A stretch of DNA of 64,000 nt from Diabrotica undecimpunctata. Taxonomy: Eukaryota > Arthropoda > Insecta > Coleoptera > Chrysomelidae. Position numbers and translations under genes: made by a program. Of the stretch, positions 32,659-44,336 are shown in pieces (the stretch's first letter is position 1; the number at the start of each line of letters is the position of its first letter). The stretch lies in contig NC_092809.1 of the NCBI RefSeq assembly GCF_040954645.1, positions 132,049,914 to 132,113,913 of the forward strand, written 5' to 3'. A model generated the notes under the pieces. The model was not told where the DNA came from. It ran no database searches and was given only the letters and a program-made list of their open reading frames with translations.

Positions 32659-34514
32659 CATTCCCTCTTAAGAGAGTAGGCGAGAGTTACCAACAGTAAG
32701 ACGCTTTTTTTGTAACTGGCATAACTTTTCTACTATTTTTCAAAAGCGACTAATTTTTTAGGCATATTGAACCTATAACATCTGTTTCAATATTTTTGTG
32801 ACCAATTTTGTGTTTTTAATGAAGTAGAATATATTATGGCAATTAATTAAATCAGCTGTTCCTGTCTCACTGCTGGGCACAGTTGCCCAACAGTAAGACA
32901 AGAAACATTGCAAAATATGTATTTGTTATTAACTTATAAGAAAAAGGCAGATATAATATTTTAACGTGAAAGAGTCTCATATTAACAAAAACGTACTTAA
33001 GAAAGCAATACATTTGACTGAATATTTAACAAACTAAAATCTATTTCACACATAAACGAAGCCCTTTGTCGACTTGTGTGTCACAGAGAATTGGAGGAGG
33101 CATCACAAATTTAATATCTTTTATAGGACAGAATAAAATACTTAGGTATTCATAATTATTGTCAAAGTCCAACAGTGTTGGACCTAATTTTATGTCTCAC
33201 TGTTAGACATCCGACCTCAACCGGCATTTTGTAATGCATGCCATGTAAAACAAATTGGATCCACAAGAGTTAAATATATTTCAAAACTGCATAAATATTA
33301 CTTCTTCTTCTTCTTTGAGTGCCTCCCCTATCGGAGATTGGATATCATTAGGGCGATTCTAATTTTATTTACTGCTGTGTTGAATAATTCGTTAGTGGTA
33401 CAGCCAAACCACTCTCTTAAATTTCTCATCCAGGACATTCTTCTACGGCCTGGATTTCTGCGTCCTTGGATTTTTATTTGCATTATATTTTGTAGGAATG
33501 TGTACTTTTGTCCTCTCATGAGGTGGCCTAAGTATTCAAGTTTTCTCTTTTTTATATTCAGTATAACTTCTGGATCGTTATTTATTCTGCGTATTACCTC
33601 TTCATTTGTAATTTTATCCACCCAACTTATTTTTAGTATACGGCGGTAGCACCACATCTCAAAGTTTTCAAAATTTTTAACATTCCTCTGTTTAAGAGTC
33701 CATGCCTCAACACCGTAAAGCAAAGTACTGAATACATGGCATTTTAACATTCTAGTTCGTAGTTGAATACTAATATCACGATTACAAAATAATTTTTTCA
33801 TTTTTATAAAGGTAGACCTGGCAATTTCAATGTCTTTTTATCTCGTGATTTTGGTCACCTGTTTCATTGATGAGGGTTCCCAAGTATTTGTATTCGCTTA
33901 CTTTTTCGAGTTGGGTACCGTTTATTGCGATACTAGTGTCATGTATTGGATTCTTACTGAAGGTCATATATTTGGTTTTTTTGACGTTCATCCTTATGCC
34001 GTAGTTATTACATATCTCATTCATACTTTCAACTAGATGTTGTAGATCTTCCGCTGTTCTTGCCATTAGTCAAGTATCGTCAGCATATCGAATGTTATTG
34101 ATAACTTCCCCATTGACTATTATCTCTTCGTTTGCATGTGAGAGAGCTACTTGGCATATTTGTTCGCTGTAGGTATTAAACAAGAGCGGTGACAATATAC
34201 AACCCTGTCGTACTCCTCTACGTATTTCTATTTCGTCCGATGTTTGGACTTCTATTTTTATATTAGCTTGCTGATTCCAGTACAGATTTAATATTATGTA
34301 TTTGTATGCCTCTGGTGTCTATGTTCTTACCCTCCAGGATTTCTTTAAGTTTATTGTGGCGTACTTTGTCAAAGGCCTTTTCAAAGTCTATAAAGCAGGC
34401 GTGTACCTCTTGGTTAACATATGGTATTGTGGTATATACATAACATAAGTGGTATTGTCCCACTGTAGGACTTGTCTCACTGTTGGTCCCTCTCCTCTTA
34501 CTCATCCAAAAGGG
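32659..34514. mobile_element. Decayed TIR element with repeated CAACAGTRAGAC motif, containing a nested LINE
   Basis: The left end (32659-32702, CATTCCCTCTTAAGAG then CCAACAGTAAGAC) matches the inverse of the right end (34471-34514, CATCCCTTTTGGATGAG then CCAACAGTGAGAC) imperfectly over about 45 bp. Variants of this motif also occur at about 32875, 32889, 33165, 33192 and 34453, some forming hairpins. There is no transposase. The minus-strand LINE at 33300-34440 sits inside. Confidence 0.45.
33300..34440 (-). mobile_element. RTE-like LINE, RT to C-terminus, frameshifted, (AAG)n tail
   Basis: On the minus strand the order is VHACFIDFEKAFDKVRHNKL (motif A, 34350-34410), IRRGVRQGCILSPLLFN (motif B near 34200), NIRYADDT (motif C near 34080, followed by a stop) and EDLQHLVESMN. 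Next are SEYKYLGTLINETGDQNHEI, then MKKLFCNRDISIQLRTRMLK at 33801, LLYGVEAWTLK, CYRRILKISWVDKITNEEVI, YLGHLMRGQKY and GRRRMSWMRNLREWFGC. It ends in AAGAAGAAGAAG at 33303-33315. The catalytic YADD is present but frames are broken in at least three places. The 5' end including the endonuclease is missing. Confidence 0.85.
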
Positions 34515-34559
34515 ATGGTAACTTCGTATGACATGTGACATGATTTTAAAAAGGAGAAC

Positions 34560-35110
34560 TTTAAGGTATCATCATCATTCAGCTAAACGCTTCCACTGTT
34601 GGACATAGACCTCCCTCAGTTTCTTCCAATGTTCTTTACACCGGGCCGTTTGTAGCCAGTTCCCCGCTACTCTTTTCATGTCGTCCTTGGTCCATCTAGT
34701 AGGTGGTAGTGATGGACTTCTTTTATAGTTTCTAGTCCTCCATTCCATGATTCGTCTTGTACACCATCCATCTTGGGTTTTTGCTCAGTACTTTGCTCAG
34801 TTCTACTGTTGTACTATTTGTTGGTTTGTTATGTATTCTCGAAGACTCACGGCTAGCATTGCACGTTCCATGGCTCGTTGTGTAACTTTGTTGTTTATTT
34901 GCGGATTTTTGCGTCAGTGTTAAAGTTTCTGCCCTATAATTTTGTATGGGAAAAACATAACTCTCCGTTTACCATCAGTTTGTTGAATTTGATTTTTACT
35001 TCTTTCCTTTGTTTTTTTTCCGCTCTTGCTAACTGTCTTATTTGTGATTGTATTTTTAAGTCTTCTTTAGTGAGATCGTGGTTAGTGAATCTGGTGCTCT
35101 TTTACTGATT
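34560..35110 (-). mobile_element. LINE post-RT C-terminal fragment, degenerate
   Basis: Minus-strand broken frames give RAETLTLTQKS, then VTQRAMERAMLAVSLRE, then RRIMEWRTRNYKRS, then LPPTRWTKDDMKRVAGNWLQ and VYVQQWKRLAE before a stop. These blocks are collinear with the C-termini of RTE-like LINEs but belong to a different subfamily from the (AAG)n-tailed copies. A GATGATGAT run at 34566-34575 may be the tail. Confidence 0.68.
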
Positions 35111-35485
35111 TTAATTTATATCTATTTTGTACGTTAGATTTTTCTTTTGTTTATTCTATAACAATTAACCATTAAACAAGCAAAAGACAGTGGATTCGGA
35201 ATACACTTCACCTTTTTTATGAAATTAATCGTTGTCATGTATCCATAAATAATTTGAAAAAAAAATGATAATTGGACTGGACTGAAAGTGTAAATTCTCT
35301 CTATGGAATTCTAAAAAATTGATAATTTCCCTGTAGAGTATACCATATTTTCATTATCATTAATGTTATGGCCAACATTAAGATAATTTTATATTGGCCA
35401 TCGTAAAATTGGACACTGAAGATCAAAAGTATAACTAAAAAATACATCAAGGACTATTTCCGATAAAAAATTTATTAGTAATCAT
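35111..35485. other. Unassigned A+T-rich stretch
   Basis: No supportable feature. Confidence 0.3.
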
Positions 35486-35488
35486 CCT

Positions 35489-36260
35489 GATCATGAGAAA
35501 ACATTTGATAGAGTATGTGATGTATGTATGTGATACGTAATGATGTAGAGTAAGTATGTATGATGAAGTATCCAGAATGAGGACAAAAATAGGAGAGACT
35601 GGTTGTATAAGATCGGGCAGGATGCTTATGCTTAGGTTCAGAAATAGCTTCACCCCCTGGATCTTTTGCTTCTTCGATAGCTCGTGGACTGTATATAAAT
35701 TTCTTCTATAAGATTAGTTGAAGGTAACTGCAGGCTCAATCGTCTAATTGGCTTACCTTCAAAGGTTGCTAAGTATTGTTTGTTTAATGAAACTCACCAC
35801 ATCCCAAAAGCCATATATTGACTACAATACGTTTAAAGTCAGTTACTAGTACATATATAGTGCTCTATGGATGCGAAACATGGCAACTTACTAAATCCCT
35901 TGAGCGCCGCCTACTTGCATTGGAAATGGACCTTTGGAGAAGATCAGCTAGAAAATCAAGGCTTGATAGAATACAAAATGACCATATCAGAAATATAATG
36001 GGAGTCAAGTCAACCATCATTGACGAAATTCAAAGGAGACGACTGATCTGGTATGGTCATGTGAAAAGAATGGACGACGACAGGCTGCCAAACCAAATTT
36101 TAAAATGGACGCCAAGGGAAAGAAGGAAGAGAGGAAGGCCAAAACAATTCTGACTGGGCAACATTCAGAAGGCAATGTCGGAAAGAAACCTCCACCCTGG
36201 CGAATGGAATGACCGACGTAGCTGGAAACTGGGAACCGGAAGGCGGAGAACGCTATAAAA
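35489..36260 (+). mobile_element. LINE RT/C-terminal fragment
   Basis: A faint RT motif A, DHEKTFDRV, is readable at 35489-35515. A well-preserved C-terminal frame follows at 35818-36153: LYGCETWQLTKSLERRLLAL, then MDLWRRSARKSRLDRIQN, then RRRLIWYGHVKRMDDDRLP and RKRGRPK. After a stop, related sequence goes on as KAMSERNLHPGEWNDRRSWK with GTGRRRTL to about 36256. Motifs B and C of the RT are lost, so a large internal deletion is likely. Confidence 0.72.
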
Positions 36261-36399
36261 AACCGGGAAAAAAAAACTAGTACATGATTGATTTACAATC
36301 CTCTTTTTCAACCTTCCTCTGCTAAATTTATGTCTTTCCTTTTGAGGTCATCCTCCACGCGTTGATATTTATTGCTAATATCTAAACACTCCTTACCAG

Positions 36400-38090
36400 C
36401 GAATTTAAATCTCAAACGTGGTCTGTAATAGATAAGGAAGGTAATCTAAAGACCGATACTGACAAAATATTGGAAACAGGGCGAAACTGTTTCCAATAAA
36501 CTGTCTATATAAAAATAACGATGTACCAGCAGAAAATCAGTGACCCTCTGACTACCCTAGAGAACTTACTGTCTTTCTGGCTGACGTCAAAGGTGCAATT
36601 AAATCGCTAAAGAGAAATAAATTCCCAGGCATTGATTCAAGACCAGGTAAAATACTACAGTTACTAGTTAACAAATGATTACATATCATCCATTATATCT
36701 GTGTAGCTGTTTGGAATTCAGGAAAATGGCCATCTGATTGGTGTACCTCAATTTATACCCCGCTACGCAAAAAAGGAACTACTACCAGATGTGAAAACTA
36801 CCGCACGCTGTCACTAATAACACATGCTAGTAAAATCTTGTTGCATATCATCAAAAACAGATTAAAAACCTATCTACACTACCAAATACCTCAGGGACAA
36901 GCGGGGTTTGTAAAGGCTAAAGGTACATGGGAACAAATCCTGAACCTGAAACAACTTATTAAAAAGTGTAGAGAATTTCAAGTACCTATGATTATATGCT
37001 TCGTTGTCTACCAAAAGGCATTTGATTGTGTAAGCTTGATAAATATGTGGTCCATTTTAATAGAAATGGGCACACCAATGCACCTGGTGAGATTAAAAAT
37101 CTGTACCAGTCCAATACAGCAAAAGTACAACTAGATCAGAAGTTCTCAAACCAATTCAAGACCGAGAGAGGAGTTAGACAAGGATGCGCGATGCGCACCT
37201 GACTTATTCAATATTTAGGTGAACATGTCATGAGAATGGCTTTAGATGGATGGGCCGGTGGAGTAATAATGGCTGGTAGGAAAATCTCCAATTTAGGATT
37301 TGCTGATGAAACTACACTTATAGCAGCTAATGAGCAAGACATGTTTAATCTTCTGCGAACAGTTGAATACGAAAGCAATAAAGTTGGTCTGAAAATCAAT
37401 AAAGCGAAGACAAAAAAAATGTTGGTCGACAGATTCCACACTATTCAACTGACTAACATGTTACAGGAATACCAGATAGTGGATCTCGGGTCTAGTAGAA
37501 CTAACGATGGTAACTGTGAAGCAGAAGTTTGGAGACGTATTGGTATGGCAAAAAATGCGATGAGTCGCCTAACTAAAGTTTGGAAAGACAGATGTATCGC
37601 TCAAAATATCAAGATGAGTCGGGTGAATGCCCTTGTATTCTCAATATTTATATACGGGGCAGAGACTTGGACTATACGCGGACGCGAGCGCCAGAAAATT
37701 GATGCCTTTGAAAGGTGGTGCTGGGGAAGAATGTTGCGCATACCTTGTACAGCTCATAGGACAAACGTTTCCATTCTAAACCAATTCGACAATAAAAAAA
37801 AGGCTGTCCATAATATGTCTACAACGTATGCTGCAATTTTTCGGTCACGTGGTTCGCAGAAGTTTGAAGAGATAGATTGAAGAGATTAATTGTTTCTGAA
37901 AACGTTCCAGGGAGAAGATCAAGAGGACGATCACCAACTAGATGGTCCAACCAAATTAAGAATTCAACTGGAAACTTATTCTGCGAAGCTCTCAGAGCAG
38001 CTGAAGATAGAGACTAATGGAGAAAAATTGTTAGGAATATTGGAAAAAATCACGATCCTCAGTAATGGAGAAACGACAAGAGAGAGATAA
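36400..38090 (+). mobile_element. LINE reverse transcriptase, nearly full RT length, frameshifted
   Basis: Order of blocks: NKFPGIDSRPGKILQLL (36615-36665), TPLRKKGTTTRCENYRTLSL, IPQGQAGFVKAKGTWEQILN, IICFVVYQKAFDCVSLINMW (motif A with aspartate changed to V-Y context), ERGVRQGCAM (motif B), GFADETTLIAANEQDM (motif C, with FADE instead of YADD), VDLGSSRTNDGN, IYGAETWTIRGRERQKIDAF, MLRIPCTAHRTN, and after a frame change VPGRRSRGRSPTRWSNQIKN with ALRAAEDRD. Two changed active-site motifs plus frameshifts make it inactive. A third LINE subfamily by its C-terminus. Confidence 0.82.
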
Positions 38091-39754
38091 ACACTCTCTT
38101 GTCTTATAGTAGGCCAAACTTGGACAAACATTATAGTTTTACAAACAAATATACCACTAAAAACACGAAGCCCTTTACAAATATCTGGTTAATATTTTCA
38201 TATCCCAACACAAAGAATGGCACATTGTTATCTTCCTGGAAGGAACCGAGGATAATAAAAAAGTCAATTTAAGATATAAAATCGTATGAAATCGGCTATA
38301 TATCATAGATGTGCTAAAAGTCTAAAAGACATATATTATCGTAAATGGAGGTAAAAGGAGTTCTGAGTATCCATGCATAAATGCGTTACATAATAATTAA
38401 TCCTAAACATGCCATTAATACGCCTAGCTAATTAGTACAAATCTTAATAGTTGTAGTGGCTGGTAACTCCCCAAACATTTACAAAAGTAGTTAGCTCGAA
38501 AATCAATAAACTTGGCTAAGGTTTCCTTAGTAATCTCGACTAATGACATCCACTCACGAACAGCTGTTGCGATGTGTGTTGATCTACAAAATAATATCCA
38601 GGACAGCAATTCTGGCGCCCCTAAGAACTTTAATAGAATAAAAAATGGCATGATACCGTTGTTATTATACGTTGTGTTTTATTGCAATAAAAATACAAGG
38701 TGATTATCTTTTATCAGATAAATCCTGGAAAAAGTTCAACAATTCTATTAATTGTATTTTAAAGCAACTTATTGTACAACAATATAAACATATAAGAAGA
38801 GGTTTTTGAAGTGGAAACTTCTTATCGCCCGGTATGATTTGCACGAGTACGAAATCATATTTAGCGTGATTCTAAAAATCGAGACGTGTCAGTAACCTTG
38901 CGGTATACGGTAATATACATAATATACATACTTATACATCTACTAGTGATTTTGCCTTCACCATTGCCATCTACAGTCACTCCACTCAATTTTTTTTAAC
39001 TTCCTCCAATTTAATGATAGAACGTAAACAAAATGTCTTCATTTGGATCTCTCGCTAGGTTACAGAATGTTGCTGTAGATTAGAAAGGTTGAATCTTATC
39101 AATTTTACAGCCACTTCCATTGGATAAAATAGTACCTAATCTTTCTTTTCCATACATAAAAAGTTCTTTTACATATCTGGTTTTAATATGGAATTCATTT
39201 CTCTTTATGGATTGTTTAGTGGACTCCTTAAAAATGGCTTCACTGTAGAATCAGATTCTCCAAGTAACAACCCATTTATATTATCTCCATTCAAACTTTT
39301 TTTTAACTAGCAAGATTATGAAAACATTGAATGCCTAAACTAAGTGAACAAAAAGAGGTAGAATACCTACTTTTATAATCTTTCATTAACAACTATTTGC
39401 AGTATATTCTCAGAATATAGATCACTGTCGGTTTACTTAATCTAAACCTTTTAAAAACATCTCTATCATTACAAAAATTAAAATGGTCGATTCTGCCTCA
39501 AATATTATATTCTCACACTAAGTTTATAAACATTAAACATCATACTCTTTGATTTCATTAAATCCTCTAAAATCAGGTCCATGTCTCTCACCCACATTAA
39601 ACAACAACATTTAGGTTGTGTTTTTGATTTCGCGATAACCTACAACATAACAACAGACTACAATAAACACAATTTATCTTCCAGATAACTTCTTATTTGG
39701 TACTTTATTTGACAAATAAATATTTTACATTTGATCTATCAGATAAGTTTATTC
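38091..39754. other. Unassigned A+T-rich stretch
   Basis: Short frames such as 38512-38703 show no recognisable domain. No repeat boundaries or RNA gene seen. Confidence 0.3.
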
Positions 39755-40045
39755 ATGTCAATTGGTAGTTCAGATTTCTTTCCTAGGTGGCGCTAGGTGT
39801 TTAATAAATCTAAACTAACATACAGCTTTAAATTATTTTGTTTATTAAATGCTATTTTAACATTACAGCAACCAATATGTTTGTCAATTTTGCGAAAAAA
39901 TTTATCGTATTATTAATTATATTAATATGAAATTAATATTATTAGTATTATTCATTAAACGTATCGTTTCAAGAACAAAATATGATTGACTCTGTAGATT
40001 GGAATGTCAGTTGGTATTTCAGATTTCTTTCCTAGGTGGCGTAGT
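39755..40045. repeat. Direct repeat pair around TTCAGATTTCTTTCCTAGG
   Basis: About 36 bp (GTCA-TTGGTA, TTCAGATTTCTTTCCTAGG, TGGCG) occurs at about 39758-39793 and again at 40006-40041 with few changes. Both copies end in TAGGTGGCG. Possibly ends of a short element or a local duplication. Confidence 0.5.
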
Positions 40046-40199
40046 TACCCTACCGGACAAACAGTGTGACTTGTCGTCCTAGCCTTTTACATAGATAGAT
40101 TATAAAAATAAAATAACGTTTAACAAAAGGTATTTTAATTTTTTTTTACTTTTTTTATAACAACTCGAGAACGACTGAATCGATTTGGCTAATTTTGAA

Positions 40200-40372
40200 T
40201 TTATTATTATTTATATAAAATAAAATAAGATAAAATAAAATAAATTAAAATAAAATGGAATCGAACTGAATCTAATCGAATCGAACTAAATCGAATAAAT
40301 TGAATCGAATCGAATAAAATAAAATAAAATTGAGCCGAATCGAATCGAAACGAAACGAATCGAATAATATTG
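40200..40372. repeat. (AATAA)n and (AATCG)n minisatellite-like tract
   Basis: Runs of AAAATAAAAT pass into GAATCGAAT, TAATCGAATCG and GAATCGAAAC variants. The pentamer GAATC recurs about fifteen times with slippage variation. No coding frame of interest crosses it. Confidence 0.7.
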
Positions 40373-41124
40373 TAGTATTTTTATTAATCCAATTTATTGT
40401 CTTTATTTATTATCAAAGGTTCTACATTTATAACACTTACAAGTTTAATAAAGCCTTTATTACGATATTCACTAATTTATTTCACAATATTTATTTATAT
40501 TTATTTCCGGCTTACAATTTAAACTCGATATTCAAAACTAGAACTAGAACTAACGGTTTTCAACAAAATTCCCTCCTTAAATATAAAATACATTTAATCA
40601 AGAATCCCTTCGAATTCGGACGGCGACCCTCGCGAACAGTCAGGTTGGCAAACAGGATTTTCAGCTGAGCGGCGAAATTACTAGAATAGAATAGAATTAG
40701 GAATAATACACGTTTTTTTGTTTTTTTTAATCCATTATAATGAAATATGAGTATTCACTTCTGTCGACAATCCCCAAGGGCCATGCACCGTTTTTATAAC
40801 AACTATAGACGCTCATATAATAATAACTAAGGAGGAATATTATCGAGAAACGAAAGAGGAATAATATAACTAAATGAGATCTTAAACAAGTAAAAAAATT
40901 AGTGGAAACTAATGTGCTATCCATTCGCCATAGCACAGGTTCTATTTGCGGTAAAAATTTACAGTCAAGGTCAATCATTAAAACAAATATAATGCAGTAA
41001 TATCTCTACAAGTCGAATATCAAGGGAGACGCCAAAAAAATCGAGTTATAGGGTTTCGACTTTGCAGATTTTGATTCGAGATTAATTATTCGAGACTAAT
41101 TCATATTAAAAAAATTGCATGTTG
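40373..41124. other. Unassigned stretch
   Basis: Frames at 40330-40668 and 40727-40978 are open but derive from repeat or A+T-rich sequence without domain resemblance. Nothing else is supported. Confidence 0.3.
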
Positions 41125-41430
41125 TGTATGAAATTCCATGCTCGAATTGTGATGGAGTATATATTGGACAAACCAGTCAGCCACTTAACTCAAGAATACG
41201 TTCTCACAAATATGACAAAAAAAATCAACCGCCCACACAATACACAAAAACGAAAACAAACATAAATTTGATTTTGAAAAAACCAAGATCCTAAAAAGTG
41301 AACTAAACAGGAAGAAGAGGGAGCTCCTATAGTCTATCAAAAATCAAATCAAAAAATCAAAAGAATAATAATGCAATAAATGATAAAAAAGATGTCGAAA
41401 ATTTAAACAAGATATATTTTAATTTAATTT
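41125..41430 (+). mobile_element. Penelope-like element GIY-YIG endonuclease remnant
   Basis: One frame reads VVYEIPCSNCDGVYIGQTSQ, then LNSRIRSHKYDKKN: the C-x2-C knuckle, the YIG core and the RIxxH arginine/histidine of the Penelope-type GIY-YIG domain. Further on, DKKDVENLNKIYFNL matches the usual C-terminal end of these proteins. The middle is frameshifted and no RT is attached. A downstream hairpin with GAAACGT flank lies at 41713-41742. Confidence 0.78.
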
Positions 41431-41712
41431 AAACACACACAAAAAGATAATCTCAGAACGCCTATGATGTTAAAATAACTGATTGTTTAAATGATAAACC
41501 AACATCAATAAACAACATATTAAATTTTAAAATACATATTACATGTAGTGACTTAGTGGGTCTGTCCTATGCTTTTATTATTATTTTAATTGTGATGTTT
41601 AATGTATACTTGTTAGCAACAAACTTTTATATGCTTGGTAAATCAAAAGTTTCTCTTTTAAACCTTATAATATCTTTGATAAAATGTTTTTTTTTTGTCA
41701 ACATTATTTCTT

Positions 41713-41742
41713 GAAAAAGGCATGGAGTTCCTGCCGAAACGT
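41713..41742 (+). other. Hairpin with hammerhead-like flanks downstream of the Penelope remnant
   Basis: CTTGAAAAA, stem GGCA/TGCC, then GAAACGT. The same arrangement follows the intact Penelope-like ORF (51483-51520). Family members are known to encode hammerhead ribozymes; this copy departs from the core consensus. Confidence 0.4.
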
Positions 41743-41812
41743 AGAAAAAAGTAAATAAAAATGTCTTAGTATCATGACCATCTTTTTTATGAACCTAAGC
41801 CCAAGAAATTCT

Positions 41813-41816
<4 letters not shown>

Positions 41817-41876
<60 letters not shown>
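41817..41876. repeat. (TA)n microsatellite at the left border of the DD41D element
   Basis: About 60 bp of pure TA ending at the C of the CAGTGATGAG terminus. Confidence 0.9.
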
Positions 41877-41879
<3 letters not shown>

Positions 41880-42203
41880 TGATGAGTGCCTTACCACCCG
41901 GCAAAATAGCGGAAAGGATAGAAGACAGATTAAGTTGTGATATAGTACGAGATAAGGCTAGTTATTGACGTGGCTATTTCACTTCAGTCATAATTATACG
42001 GATGACCTCGAAAATATTTTATTTTAATAATTTCTGATGTTAGAATAAATGATTGAATAAATTAAGATATATTATAGTAAAAAACATTAATTATTAGCGA
42101 TTTTAAATTATAAATCTTTAAGTTTATTTAATAATAAAAATAACTTAACTGAAATATTTGATGAAACTAAAGCTAGGTATGTTCAATCCAAAACAATTAT
42201 TGT

Positions 42204-42274
42204 GTGTAGAATTGGCGTAATAGGTAGAGACGGGGTCTACTGACAAGAAGATTGGAGGTTCAATTCACACCAAG
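42204..42274 (+). promoter_or_regulatory. tRNA-like module with A box and B box, left arm of DD41D copy 1
   Basis: A box TGGCGTAATAGG at 42213-42224 fits the TRGCNNARYNGG consensus. B box GGTTCAATTCA at 42257-42267 fits GGTTCRANNCC except the last base. Spacing is 32 bp, typical of tRNA genes and SINEs. A TTTTT run follows at about 42282. Transcription would run into the element, toward the transposase. No complete tRNA cloverleaf is claimed. Confidence 0.6.
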
Positions 42275-42664
42275 GATAAAATTTTTGTTTTATTCAATCA
42301 AAAAATAATAGAAAATATGATACATATTGGGTAAAAAGTTTTCGAAAAACTCATTATTTACAGTTTATTCTTATTCCAATGTTAAAAAATAGAAATACAA
42401 AATAATTCAAATTCAATTTCAGTTTTACAGTCTTCAGTTGTGATTGCAAAATAATCCGGTTAAGACGGATTAAATAATCTCAGTGTTAATATTAATTCCT
42501 CTGTACAGGTAATGATTTTTAAAACAATTAACAACATTGTAATGGATGCGCGCGAACAGCTGCCTGCTTTACAGCTAACCAAATCATCAAGCCATCAAAA
42601 ATAATATCATACCGAGAAGTGTTTTTGCACGGTAAACAGAAACTTTTTATTAAAAAAACAATTC

Positions 42665-43773
42665 GTGAAAATGGTTTTAATGGTCGAGGAAAAAGTGCAA
42701 ATTGTTGTCTGGCATGTGAATGGATTATCAGACAACATGATTAGACAACAATTTGTAAATATGTTTCCAAATAGGCCGGCTCCAGCACGATCAACAATTC
42801 AGTCTATTATACGTAATTTTTTTACTTATGGATCTGTGTTCACTCCAAGAGGAGTTCGTAGACGAAGGGAGGTAAATCCAGATTTGGAACTAAGGGACAC
42901 TTTAATTTGTGCAAGTATTGAGCAAAATCCTACCCAATCAACATCTCGTCTCGGAGAACAATATGGAATTTCAAGATTTAGAGTAGGTACAATTTTGAAA
43001 AGACATGGATACCGTCCCTATAAACTTCATAATCCAACGAACAATTCCCTGGGGATCAATATAGACGTTTAGAATTTTGTCAAACTGCAATGGAAACTGC
43101 AATGGAAATGTCACATCAAGATGAACATTTTTTAGAGAACGTTTTGTTCACCGATGAATGTACGTTTTCATTGCAGGGCCGTCACAATTCAATGAATGCT
43201 CGGTATTGGTCTCGAGGAAATCCTCGTCAGATTTATGTCGCTCGTACCCAGCGTCCTCGAAAAGTAAATGTTTGGGGAGGCATAATAGGGAATCATGTCA
43301 TTGGTCCATTTTTTATAGACGGTATGTTGACTGGGCGGAAATACTTGGAACTTCTGCAAAATCAAATTGTCCCAGCCCTTCGTAATTTACCAATACCTTT
43401 CAATTCCATATGGTTTCAACACGATGGTTGTCCCGCACATAATTCTCGCATCGTCAGTGAATATCTCAGTGCGACTTTTCCTAATCGATTGATTAGTGGC
43501 CACGGAGATATTTTTTGGCTTGCAAGATCACCTGATCTTGCACCTTGTGATTTTTTTATTTGGGGATATATCAAGTCCAAGCTATATGGAATTGAAGACG
43601 ATAGGCCTAATTCTCTCCAAGAATTAAGAGAAAAGATCTCTGATTCAATGAGAGGTATTAGTCCAGAAACATTAACTAATGTTAGACGAAACTTTTATAA
43701 TAGATTGGGTTATTGTTCTGCTGCTAATGGAGGCTTATTCGAACATTTATGTAAATACATTTCACTAGAATAA
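42665..43773 (+). pseudogene. DD41D transposase, copy 1, one frameshift
   Basis: N-terminal frame (42665-43072): VEEKVQIVVWHVNGLSDNMI with a following ARSTIQSIIRNF, a helix-turn-helix DNA-binding region. After a one-base loss near 43031 the catalytic frame runs 43090-43773. ENVLFTDECTFS holds the first aspartate, KVNVWGGIIGNHVIGPFFID is the central block, WFQHDGCPAHNS holds the second aspartate and SPDLAPCDFFIWGYIKSKLY the third. Forty-one residues separate the last two, hence DD41D. All three acids are intact. Copy 2 (54708) has the missing base at the frameshift but lacks the third catalytic region. A repeated ACTGCAATGGAA near 43086-43110 is a small extra duplication. Confidence 0.9.
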
Positions 43774-44017
43774 TTTTTTTTATTTTTATAGAATTTTTAC
43801 CTATTTAAATATTTTTGGAAGTACATTTATTTAGAACGTTCTTTTATGTTTGAAGAATTATTACTTTATTATCGATAGTACGACATTGTTTTTTTTTAAT
43901 AAGATTTTCATGTTTTACTATAAACACTTTTAATAAAAACTGAAATAAATGTCTAGTCATTTAAAGCAAAACGATATAATATCTGCATAATTTCAAATTT
44001 TTAAAAAAGTAAAACCT

Positions 44018-44090
44018 TCTTGCGGGATTTGAACCCTGAGCGCCTGCATGAGAACATCGTGACTTGAACTCTGATCTATCAAACTTTTAT
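44018..44090 (-). promoter_or_regulatory. tRNA-like module, extra (duplicated) copy in DD41D copy 1
   Basis: On the minus strand GGGTTCAAATCCC (B box at 44035-44025) is a perfect T-arm-like palindromic match. Upstream TAGATCAGAG at about 44077 is an imperfect A box. TTTTAC then TTTTTT follow at about 44015-44003. This is the best B box of the set. Confidence 0.55.
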
Positions 44091-44261
44091 ATTTCTTTAG
44101 TGACAGTTTGGGTTATTGTTCTGCTGCTAATGAAGACTTATTTGAACATATTGTAAATACGTTTATTTACATTTTTTTTTTTTTTAATTTTGTAGAATTT
44201 TTACTTAAGCAAAACGATCTCTGCATAATTTCAAATTATTAAAAAAAAAAAAAAAGAAAAC

Positions 44262-44336
44262 CACATGTGGGTTTTGAACTCTAATCGTCTGCGACGTCTG
44301 TGTCGAGTTCTTACCACTAATCCACGAAGGATACAG
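44262..44336 (-). promoter_or_regulatory. tRNA-like module, right arm of DD41D copy 1
   Basis: On the minus strand A box TGGATTAGTGG (44324-44314) and B box AGTTCAAAACC (44280-44270) are 33 bp apart and are followed by TTTTC and a long T run (44260-44241). Orientation is opposite to the left-arm module, so both face inward. The same block occurs in copy 2. Confidence 0.58.

Noticed and set aside
40200..40372. CRISPR-like or telomere-like array
   Set aside because: The units are slipped pentamers (GAATC, AAAAT) without spacers or a TTAGG telomere motif; a simple satellite tract.
42204..42274. A bona fide tRNA gene
   Set aside because: A and B boxes and a T run are present, but acceptor-stem pairing and a standard anticodon arm are not evident, and the block is part of a repeated transposon arm.
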